This document shows positions 12,533 through 19,536 of a stretch of 32,864 nt of DNA, in pieces. Both the position numbers and the translations under genes were made by a program. The notes beneath the pieces are model-generated. The model had not been told where the DNA came from and did not search any database. It saw nothing but the letters and a program-made list of their open reading frames with translations. Numbering within the stretch: the stretch's first letter is position 1; the number at the start of each line of letters is the position of its first letter. This DNA comes from a virus, in IMG/VR virus record IMGVR_UViG_3300007765_000024, positions 1 through 32,864 of that record. One strand, written 5' to 3'.

Positions 12533-12742
12533 TTATGCGGTTACTGAATTGATTTTTTCTAGTCTTTCTTTCCATACTTTCAACTCTGCGTTGTAATAGG
12601 CATGGTTGGCTTTGTATTCTTCTTCTTGGCAAGCGGGGTGATGCCGGTTGAGGTTAAGTGATTGAAGCATGGCTCTGAAGTAAGCGATGTTGGCTTCGCA
12701 TTCTTTTCTGGTTTCTTGGTTTGTTGTTTCGTTTGTAGTCAT
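12533..12742 (-). CDS. First early gene: coiled-coil protein, 69 aa
   Basis: A 69-residue protein, first gene after the early promoter. ATG 12742 is chosen for the GAAAGGAAAAAACA site; an upstream in-frame ATG lies in the leader. Its first seven residues, MTTNETT, and ribosome-binding site match those of the duplicated module genes. The remainder is helical and charged (KECEANIAYFRAMLQSL, AELKVWKERLEKI), consistent with a coiled coil. Being first, it may act on host takeover, but its role is unknown. Confidence 0.65.
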   Translation of the reverse strand: MTTNETTNQETRKECEANIAYFRAMLQSLNLNRHHPACQEEEYKANHAYYNAELKVWKERLEKINSVTA

Positions 12743-12769
12743 TGTTTTTTCCTTTCTTTGACTAAGATT

Positions 12770-12798
12770 ATTATACACTATATATCGACATTGTGCAA
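12770..12798 (-). promoter_or_regulatory. Strong early promoter
   Basis: Minus strand: a perfect TATAAT (complement of 12770-12775), a 17-bp AT-rich spacer and TTGCAC (complement of 12793-12798). Transcription would start near 12763, just upstream of the first early gene's ribosome-binding site. The -35 is poor, so an activator or repressor may act here. Confidence 0.75.
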
Positions 12799-13281
12799 GT
12801 TTTTATGTATATTTTTCCAAAAAATCTGCATTTTTCTTTAAATTGTTCATTTTATTACTTTGCCTTTTAAGGCACCCAGAACGCCGCCTAAGCCATTCTT
12901 TGAAAAAACGACCTCAGATACCCTTTGAACAAATGCCGCTCAGAATTGCGAGATACGCCCACAATAAAGAGTAGGGAATCCACATAGCCAGTTCTGAGGC
13001 TTCGACTTGAGAATACATCGTTTTGCCTATATCCTCCCAAAGTCCACCAGAATCAATCCTGCGGCTTCTGGCAGCCTGCAAGCCGACCCCTAAAAATCGG
13101 TTCTAAGGCATTCGTTTTTTCAGTGACTACCTAGTCGCTTTCATTCAAAGAATGCAACACAGGCGATTCTGTGGATCGTTTTTTTGGGAAAGTGGTCAAA
13201 AAATGGCTGTTTTAGCCGATTTTGACGACTTTCAAAAAATAAACCTTGTTTTTAGCCTAAAAACCAATGTTTACAGAAAAG
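12799..13281. other. Structured non-coding region upstream of the early promoter
   Basis: About 480 bp without a credible gene, the largest gap in the window. It holds several inverted repeats: TGCCTT/AAGGCA at 12861-12874, CTCAGAA/TTCTGAG with a ~45-nt loop, CCAGAA/TTCTGG at 13047-13071, a 17-bp near-perfect hairpin at 13188-13233, and GTTTTTA/TAAAAAC at 13248-13264. I see no tRNA, no attachment site and no CRISPR repeat. Operators, a small RNA or a second origin are possible. Confidence 0.5.
13188..13233. other. Long near-perfect hairpin, 46 nt
   Basis: Arms GAAAGT-G-GTCAAAA and TTTTGAC-G-ACTTTC pair apart from one symmetric G/G mismatch; an inner GGCT/AGCC helix closes a GTTTT loop. Seventeen base pairs in total. 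No T-run follows immediately on either strand, so it is not a simple terminator. Confidence 0.6.
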
Positions 13282-13304
13282 GCGTATTTTTCGGAAAAAT
13301 ACGC
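13282..13304. terminator. Terminator at the end of the late operon
   Basis: A perfect 10-bp stem (GCGTATTTTT / AAAAATACGC) with a CGG loop, just past the stop of the metallophosphoesterase gene. On the minus strand it is followed by CTTTTC; on the plus strand by ATTTTTG, so it may work in either direction. Confidence 0.7.
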
Positions 13305-13317
13305 ATTTTTGAAACGG

Positions 13318-14091
13318 CTAGAAATGGATCAATTCAGCGTGCCAAGCGTTTGCGCCGAGCCGATCAGCACGACCAACTTTTGTCTCGCCGATAAGGCAAG
13401 CCCTGCCCCACTGTTGTATGTCAAACCTATTTGTGTAGTCTGGTCTTGATTCAAAAGCCATGTAGCCAACGTTCGCAAAGTGCCACGGCAACTTTACCCT
13501 TGCCGTTCTTTTGCATTGTGTTGGCGGGACTGGTCGATGCGTATGCCCTCGCACAATCAATCTGTGAGCATGGCCACCGCAAGCCATCGCCAATTGAATC
13601 GATTCGAGTTCGTCAGAGTTTGCACCAGCAGCAAAACCATGTGCAAAGATTACTGCGCCGAGTTGATAGCATCCTCTTGCTCCATGTCGATAGGGAACAT
13701 GCTTCCACCTATTGTATTCATCGGCAACGCCGTACATTAAACGTGGGTTACAAATATCTCGCAAGTCTCTTTTGATCCTGCGCGAATCTGGTCGTTGAAT
13801 GTTATCATCGTGATTGCCATCAAGCAAAACCAATTTACAATCGCTGGGCAATGCTTCGCGGATTCTTCTAAGCATATCCGCAGCAACACAAAACTCTTCA
13901 TAAAGTGAATGATCGCTCGGATCATCGTTGTGAACACTCGCGGCCTCAGCGTCAACAACATCACCCAAATGAATAAAATGTGTCAACTGTTTTCGGCTTC
14001 GAAGTCCCGCAAGTAATTTCCCGATTGCCTTTTCACTTTGATAAGGGCAATGCGTGCAACTGATCGCAGCAAATCTTGCGTATTGTGCCAT
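13318..14091 (-). CDS. Calcineurin-like metallophosphoesterase
   Basis: A 257-residue member of the metallophosphoesterase fold: HLGDVVD (GDxxD), LDGNHDD (GNHD), FAHG and RGHTHRP (GHTH) are all present. The usual first metal ligand, the Asp of D-x-H, is replaced by Cys in ISCTHCP, which may change metal use. Related phage proteins are nucleases or phosphodiesterases. It is the last gene of the tail block, one base after the fibre gene, followed by a terminator. It may process nucleic acid or act late in infection; substrate unknown. Confidence 0.8.
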   Translation of the reverse strand: MAQYARFAAISCTHCPYQSEKAIGKLLAGLRSRKQLTHFIHLGDVVDAEAASVHNDDPSDHSLYEEFCVAADMLRRIREALPSDCKLVLLDGNHDDNIQRPDSRRIKRDLRDICNPRLMYGVADEYNRWKHVPYRHGARGCYQLGAVIFAHGFAAGANSDELESIQLAMACGGHAHRLIVRGHTHRPVPPTQCKRTARVKLPWHFANVGYMAFESRPDYTNRFDIQQWGRACLIGETKVGRADRLGANAWHAELIHF

Positions 14092-14092
14092 G

Positions 14093-15493
14093 TTAATTAC
14101 TTATTGTAACACTTCTTCCCGTATCAACAGCAAAGTTTCCGCCGCCGCGAATTTCAATTGATGGCGAAGCAGAAGGAACCCACGATCCTGTCAAAGTTCT
14201 TGAATCATAAATTCCATTCTTCCACAAATAAATATCTTCTGTTGCAATGTTGCTGTTCTCATTATTTTTCAACGTCAACTTTCCGTTCATGACGTGAATG
14301 TCTGCACCAGTTGAATCAGAGTTCAAAAAAATCGTGGACTTGTTGACAATATATGAATCACCTCTTGAAAAACAATCACCACCCTTGCAAGTGCATTTTG
14401 TGTTGCTAAAAACACCCGAATCAAAACCGTTTTCAACCAACAGTTTTCCGCCACCAATTCGCAAATCTGTTTTTTGTCCAGACGTTGAAACGTTTTTGCT
14501 GTTCGAATTAAACGACATGATCAAGCTCGAATCACCAACCGCGTTGAAATTGCTGCGAGTCGCATCAACGAACGTTGTGTACTCACCCTTCGCATTTGTG
14601 AACGTACTTTCATCGCCCGAAGTGTTGATAACAAAAACATCACGACCCGAATCACTGTTTTCTGAAAAATTAAACATCCCCCGTTTTTTGTTGATCACAA
14701 ATTTGCCACCACTTAAACTTGTGTCTGATGCCAGAGCAATCGCAGTTGATGCACCGCCAATATCACCCACATATTCTTCATGAATGAAACATGAATAACA
14801 ACTCAAGGTTCCCGTTGTTACATCAACAGCACTTGTTGAATTGAAAATTACAATATCATTTGTAGTTGGCGCAACATCACCAACCCAGTTTCTTCCATCG
14901 CTCGCATCGCCGTCAATATCACCATCCCAAACAACACGATTGGCAACAACAACACTTATCTGCGGACGATTACTTGGCGTTGTATCCTCGCTTGGGAAAA
15001 AATAACTTTTTCCGTTGTCTGTTGCAGAATCATCTGGATCAAAACAAAGCACCAGCAACAAAGTTCCACTTCTTCTTGTGATCGCATCTATCACCAAATC
15101 TTTAATGTCAATTGATGGGTTTGTTGAGCCGTCAATTGTCACATCGTATGTAGTTTGCGTAAACTCACCATTGCCTTCTGCACCACCACCGCCGGTCCAC
15201 GCAACGCCTGTACTTGCACTGTTCCAAGTTGTTTCCGCTTCGACAAAACTTTGATTCAAGCGAACAAGTTTCATTGTTCTATTGCCGCTGCCGCCATCAA
15301 CTGTTAAAGAAAAAAAACAACTCACAATATCTTGTGCAGAAATTGCTGAAACATCAAAACTAAAAACCGCGTGCCTGCGGTTTGCAGAAAATTGCCCCAC
15401 GCGAATTAAAGAGTTGCCAGAATAGTTTGTGTCTGGTGCATTCTCACGAAGGTTCGCGTCAGTGTCTGCATAAATTGTAGTTGTTGTTGCCAT
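14093..15493 (-). CDS. Tail fibre/receptor-binding protein with DNRLRE domain
   Basis: A 466-residue virion protein. The N-terminal ~175 residues match the DNRLRE/CBM-like fold (ADTDANLRENAPDTNYSG, then RVGQFSANRRHAVFSFDVSA and ETTWNSAS). A motif VVWDGDIDGDASDGRNWVGD follows, then ~250 residues of Ser/Thr/Asn/Gly-rich beta-solenoid repeats ending in DTGRSVTISN. The last ~25 residues resemble those of the upstream fibre, suggesting a shared solenoid cap. Host recognition or carbohydrate binding is likely. Its ATG overlaps the upstream stop as TAATG. Confidence 0.75.
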   Translation of the reverse strand: MATTTTIYADTDANLRENAPDTNYSGNSLIRVGQFSANRRHAVFSFDVSAISAQDIVSCFFSLTVDGGSGNRTMKLVRLNQSFVEAETTWNSASTGVAWTGGGGAEGNGEFTQTTYDVTIDGSTNPSIDIKDLVIDAITRRSGTLLLVLCFDPDDSATDNGKSYFFPSEDTTPSNRPQISVVVANRVVWDGDIDGDASDGRNWVGDVAPTTNDIVIFNSTSAVDVTTGTLSCYSCFIHEEYVGDIGGASTAIALASDTSLSGGKFVINKKRGMFNFSENSDSGRDVFVINTSGDESTFTNAKGEYTTFVDATRSNFNAVGDSSLIMSFNSNSKNVSTSGQKTDLRIGGGKLLVENGFDSGVFSNTKCTCKGGDCFSRGDSYIVNKSTIFLNSDSTGADIHVMNGKLTLKNNENSNIATEDIYLWKNGIYDSRTLTGSWVPSASPSIEIRGGGNFAVDTGRSVTISN

Positions 15494-16338
15494 TATGTAA
15501 CTGTTACGTTTCTTCCAAGATCACATTTTACAATTCCACCATTGATCGCAAGTGCATTTGTATATGTGCAATTTGACAAACCATTTCGCTCGTCAATCAT
15601 TGATCCTGAATACAGCGTTGCATTTGTAATTGTGTGACTCGGTGCGTTGCAACCCTTCATGTCAAAGAAGCCGCCATACATTGTCAAGGTTGAAAGTGTT
15701 GCCGCACCCGTTGGCTTGTATTTGCAAGTGCCTTTGTACATCGTGATCGTGTTTGTTGTTCCGCTTGCGTTGACAAACGCAACTGTTCCGCCAAATTGTG
15801 TAACAGTGTCAACTTCTTCGTACGTCAAAAACGTTCCTTCGTCAATTGTAATATCTGCGGCACTTACAGTTGCGCCCGCTTCAATTTCAACCTTTACACT
15901 TCCTGCGCCAATCATGTCAACGCTGCCAGAAACCGTTGAGTTCTCATCAACAAAAACAGTTCCGCTTCCACCTGTCACACGCAACGTTGTAACTGTTGAA
16001 TCTTCAAATTTTAACGCTGGTGAATCAATTGAAGTCGCCTGCACGTTCACTGTTGTGTACGCTCCTTCAAGAAATACAGTGCCAAGTTTATTTGCATAAT
16101 CAACATTTGTTGCATCAACTTGCAAAGCAGTTGCGATTGACCCCGACCACTTCACGCCGAAGTTAATGCTGTTCAGCGAAACCGCCGATTGATTCAACCC
16201 TGCTGTTACATCAGCCGATCCAGTTACAAAATAAACATCATCACCGTTTACCGGCACTGCTGCTTCATCCCAATTGCCTGCAACACTCCAGTCGTTGGGG
16301 GTAGTTGCATCTGTTCCGTTCCATGTTCTTGTTGCCAT
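15493..16338 (-). CDS. Beta-solenoid tail fibre-like protein
   Basis: A 281-residue protein. The N-terminal TRTWNGTDATTPNDWSVAGN-W motif followed by AVPVNGDDVYFVTGSADV is seen in autotransporter-like and phage fibre repeats. The rest is built of short beta strands with Asn/Thr/Gly turns, typical of a parallel beta-helix. Its C-terminal GGIVKCDLGRNVTVT aligns with the next fibre's end. It is probably a fibre or tip component. Coupled by TAATG to the DNRLRE fibre. Confidence 0.7.
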   Translation of the reverse strand: MATRTWNGTDATTPNDWSVAGNWDEAAVPVNGDDVYFVTGSADVTAGLNQSAVSLNSINFGVKWSGSIATALQVDATNVDYANKLGTVFLEGAYTTVNVQATSIDSPALKFEDSTVTTLRVTGGSGTVFVDENSTVSGSVDMIGAGSVKVEIEAGATVSAADITIDEGTFLTYEEVDTVTQFGGTVAFVNASGTTNTITMYKGTCKYKPTGAATLSTLTMYGGFFDMKGCNAPSHTITNATLYSGSMIDERNGLSNCTYTNALAINGGIVKCDLGRNVTVT

Positions 16339-16341
16339 AAT

Positions 16342-16752
16342 TTACCATCGTCCTTCTGGGCATTTTTCTGTTTTCAGTTTTACTTTCGCTGCACAAAAAC
16401 ATCCGCAGCCGCCTTTTGATTCATCGCAAATTCCAAAATCATACAACCCACACGATTCACATAATGATCTTCTCTTTATTATCGTGTTCTTGTTTGCGGC
16501 ATCAACACCTAATTCTACCTTTAACAAACCAACACCACCACGCACAAGTTTTTTTAAATTCGCCGCAGCACAATTTCCGCAGCCCTTTTTCTTTTTCGGT
16601 TTTGGCTTAGGCAACTCTGGCTTGATTGTTTCAACCGCTGCTTCGGTTTCAAGTAATTGCACACTTTTGATTTTACATGTTTTGCCAAGCGAAAGTTCGG
16701 CAACATTTTCAACACCCCCGTACGTCCATTTTACAAAGTGCGTTTTGTTCAT
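16342..16752 (-). CDS. Cys-rich zinc-binding structural-region protein
   Basis: A 136-residue protein. The N-terminal ~50 residues are beta-rich and followed by a Lys/Pro linker (KPKPKKKK). The C-terminal ~80 residues carry C-x2-C at the linker, C-x2-C and C-x4-G-G-C-G-C-x-C clusters and end EKCPEGRW. This C-terminal pattern (cysteines followed by CGCF-x-AAK-x-KL-x-x-EKCP-x-G-x-W) is a small zinc domain often found in tail regions of environmental phages. Coupled by 4 bp to the upstream Cys-rich protein. Confidence 0.7.
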   Translation of the reverse strand: MNKTHFVKWTYGGVENVAELSLGKTCKIKSVQLLETEAAVETIKPELPKPKPKKKKGCGNCAAANLKKLVRGGVGLLKVELGVDAANKNTIIKRRSLCESCGLYDFGICDESKGGCGCFCAAKVKLKTEKCPEGRW

Positions 16753-17873
16753 GATACAGAAAGGCTTCCACTAAAAGGCATACATGGCGAAGTGTTTACA
16801 CAAGTCCACGATCCACCGAATACCGTACCACCACAGTTGCCCTCCCAAATACAATTTTCTTCATTATCTTCAATATCAGTTGATAGAAGTTTTTGCCCCC
16901 ACGCTGAATTTGCATCAACATTGTCGTTGGCACAATCGCAACAATCCTCACAACAATTTGTTCCGCTGCAATCGGGGATACACCCAAACACACAATTGTA
17001 CGTTGTTACCCACCGCGCACTGTTTGGCTTTACGTATTGAAACTCCTCGCTCGCACCCGTTATATCGTACCAATCAACACCGTTGCCCAATCGAATAAAC
17101 TGAAACACTTTTGTGTTTCCACCCGAACAGTGAATGCCAATATCATTGTTCAAATCAATCGATGTTTTATATCCAAGTAATTCATTTTGATTTACTGGCA
17201 TTGTTGCAGTGTAACGAACATTTTCTTCCCCAGTGATCCATTCTTTTTTCATTGTCCAACGAATTTGAAGTTCACCGCCACTTGTTTTTTTTGCTTCTAT
17301 TTTTCGCAATGATTTCCGAAATTCATGGCAATCATCATACTGTGTTGGATAGCCCACAAAATCTTCAACAATTCCAGAAATGTACACGCCGCTTGCGTGC
17401 CAATCGGTTTCTGTCATTGTTTCGTTTGAAATAACTCCTTGCACAAGTGACGATGAACCGCTTGTAAAATCACAAGAATCACAACCACCCAAATCTGAGT
17501 CACAATCAAAACAGTATTCCTGCGCATCGACACATTGAATTGATAACCCAGAACCGCTTTGGCAAGTTCCTTCCCAATCATGATCGGGTGCAACCTGCCT
17601 GCAACCACTTCCACCATCAGTCATCGTAAACACTGCATTAAAACCAGATGTTTCGCATGTTGTATATGGAAGTTCTTCGCAATCGGTAGGCAGACCAAAC
17701 GTAAATGTGGTTGTTAGCGTTGTTGTTGAATTTGGAACAGTGCCATGCAGTGCATTGATGTTGTAAATTTTACTCGCACTACTTTGTACAGTCCACAACG
17801 CTGTTTCATCCGTATATTCTGTCGGCGTGCAACAATTACTGCATGGTGTTTGTGTAACTCGATTGTAAGACAT
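16749..17873 (-). CDS. Highly Cys-rich tail/baseplate protein
   Basis: A 374-residue protein with 26 cysteines (about 7%), in clusters such as CSNCC, CFDCDSDLGGCDSCD and CVFGCIPDCSGTNCCEDCCDC. Between them are beta-rich stretches. It lies between a conserved tail protein and the zinc-domain protein, so it is probably a virion part. Whether the cysteines bind metal or form disulfides outside the cell is not evident. No named family recognised. Confidence 0.65.
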   Translation of the reverse strand: MSYNRVTQTPCSNCCTPTEYTDETALWTVQSSASKIYNINALHGTVPNSTTTLTTTFTFGLPTDCEELPYTTCETSGFNAVFTMTDGGSGCRQVAPDHDWEGTCQSGSGLSIQCVDAQEYCFDCDSDLGGCDSCDFTSGSSSLVQGVISNETMTETDWHASGVYISGIVEDFVGYPTQYDDCHEFRKSLRKIEAKKTSGGELQIRWTMKKEWITGEENVRYTATMPVNQNELLGYKTSIDLNNDIGIHCSGGNTKVFQFIRLGNGVDWYDITGASEEFQYVKPNSARWVTTYNCVFGCIPDCSGTNCCEDCCDCANDNVDANSAWGQKLLSTDIEDNEENCIWEGNCGGTVFGGSWTCVNTSPCMPFSGSLSVS

Positions 17874-17875
17874 AG

Positions 17876-18562
17876 TTATGTTGTGTCAATTGTAACATCG
17901 GTGTTACCCGAATCAACGAAGTGTGGGTTGCCATCAGTATGAACATAAATATAACCGTAACTTGCACCCGATGGTACTGTTGGAGTTGCCATCCCATCAG
18001 TAACAGCAACAGCAGTTGTTGAACATGTTCCATCGTGTTCGTTCACTGCTGTGAATACGTGTCTTGAAACACTCTCTGTATTCAACCCGCCAACTCGGTG
18101 CATCAAAACAATCACCGAGCCAATGGCAACTTCACAACCTGCACCCGAACAACTTCCACCACCAATTGCTTGCATTGTCCAGCCCGCAGGATAATCACCC
18201 TCCATGTTTACGCCCGCCGATGTTCGTATTGAAGTGTTTGAAATTTCCATTAAGTTAATAGCCGCAAAATCCCATTCATCGGTTTCGCCTGTTGAAGTTT
18301 TGCCGTTTGTTGCAACCGAAAAACTGTTATCGTCATTCAGTGTTACTTGCCTCCACGCATATTTGTATCTGTTTGCGGCAATACACTTAGCATTTGTTAG
18401 TTCGACCAAAAATGGTTTATTCGCTGCGGTTGCTTTTTTTGCAGAAGTTTCATCGCGCGTGCCTTCTTCGAAGTTGCGCAACATTTTCATCAAGCGTAGC
18501 CAAAGATCTGGGGTCAAGTTCCCCAACCCTCTTTGGATTGTTGGAAATTGACCTTGTGTCAT
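17876..18562 (-). CDS. Tail protein, 228 aa
   Basis: A 228-residue protein beginning with a basic/aromatic helix (GLGNLTPDLWLRLMKMLRNF), as in a group of tail-region proteins from environmental siphophages. It is followed by a beta-rich part (KCIAANRYKYAWRQVTL, Gly- and Thr-rich strands). A role in baseplate or tail tip is inferred from position. Coupled by 4 bp to the upstream acidic tail protein. Confidence 0.6.
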   Translation of the reverse strand: MTQGQFPTIQRGLGNLTPDLWLRLMKMLRNFEEGTRDETSAKKATAANKPFLVELTNAKCIAANRYKYAWRQVTLNDDNSFSVATNGKTSTGETDEWDFAAINLMEISNTSIRTSAGVNMEGDYPAGWTMQAIGGGSCSGAGCEVAIGSVIVLMHRVGGLNTESVSRHVFTAVNEHDGTCSTTAVAVTDGMATPTVPSGASYGYIYVHTDGNPHFVDSGNTDVTIDTT

Positions 18563-19536
18563 GGCGCAAACTCAAACGAAGTGCGATCTGGAAACGGTTG
18601 TTTGAAATATATTTCAAGCGTCCCGTCATCTTCAAATTGCACCTCACCGTCATCCGAACGCTTTGGTACTTGCCGCATATGTTTCCATTCGTCCCAAGAA
18701 AAGTTGTAGGTAATATCCCAACTGTCAATACTTTGACGTTGCACACTCATTCCTGTAAACAAAACCGATCCAGAATCAAAACCATAAAACTCAGAAGCAT
18801 TTCTTTTTCCTGCCTTCAAGTTTGTGTTGCCAAGAGAAAAGTATTCCCCGCCCTGCTGTGTGGTCAAAGCAATTGTTGTGATCGGCACTGGAATTGTAAC
18901 AGGCTCGCCGCCTTGGTGAACAACCGTTCCATCGGTAATTAAAAAACCATCGTCTCCACCTTGCGAGCCGTTTGCAGGAACGGTTGCACCTGCAACAAAC
19001 CCGTCAACAAGTGTTACAGAAGCGTTGATGGAAACGCCCGTATAATTTCTTTCTTCAACTCCACCAGTTCCATCTTCTTGTTGTTCATCTTCTGGTTCTT
19101 CAACTCCATCGTCACCTTCTTCGGAATCGCCGCCACCACCCGCGCCACTTCCACCGCCACCACCACCGCCACCAGTCGGCGGATCAAAAACATCGTCATC
19201 ATCAACATCATTGTCGGTGTTGTCGTTGTCGCCGTCCCACTGGTCATCGTCACCACCAGCGTCTGATGAATCAACTGGTTCCGCGTATTGCCAACTCAAT
19301 TCCCAAGTGTCTTTTCGTTCGCGTGATGCCGCAATGGAAAAACTGTTCGCGTAAATTCCAGAAATGTCTGGGTGTACATCGCTGAAAGAAACGCCGTATT
19401 CATAATTCACAGCATCTTCAAGCGAAAGAAAATTTCCCGCATCATCGTAAACAAGAAAAGTTCTCGATGCGGTGTAGACAGCAGCGTTGCGTGTCACTTG
19501 CCTGCTGCCCATCAATTCTTTGTACTGGATCGTCAT
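18559..19536 (-). CDS. Tail protein with acidic/Gly-rich hinge
   Basis: A 325-residue protein. Beta-rich N- and C-terminal parts flank a ~75-residue low-complexity insert (about residues 88-165) made of Asp/Asn runs, polyglycine and Glu/Gln-rich sequence. C-terminal features include NYEYGVSF-like strands earlier and DITYNFSWDEWKHMRQVP later. It follows the tape measure gene, where distal-tail or baseplate hub proteins lie, so such a role is likely. The insert is probably a flexible hinge. ATG 19536 overlaps the tape measure stop by 4 bp. Confidence 0.65.
   Translation of the reverse strand: MTIQYKELMGSRQVTRNAAVYTASRTFLVYDDAGNFLSLEDAVNYEYGVSFSDVHPDISGIYANSFSIAASRERKDTWELSWQYAEPVDSSDAGGDDDQWDGDNDNTDNDVDDDDVFDPPTGGGGGGGGSGAGGGGDSEEGDDGVEEPEDEQQEDGTGGVEERNYTGVSINASVTLVDGFVAGATVPANGSQGGDDGFLITDGTVVHQGGEPVTIPVPITTIALTTQQGGEYFSLGNTNLKAGKRNASEFYGFDSGSVLFTGMSVQRQSIDSWDITYNFSWDEWKHMRQVPKRSDDGEVQFEDDGTLEIYFKQPFPDRTSFEFAP

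Noticed and set aside
12799-13281. tRNA or attachment site in the large non-coding gap
   Set aside because: Some T-loop-like GGTTCTAAG is present but no cloverleaf can be built, and no integrase gene exists.
19014-19274. Alternative-frame ORF (Met/Thr/Val-rich) in the acidic-hinge tail gene
   Set aside because: Produced by the GAT/GGT repeat composition; no start signal and no recognisable sequence.
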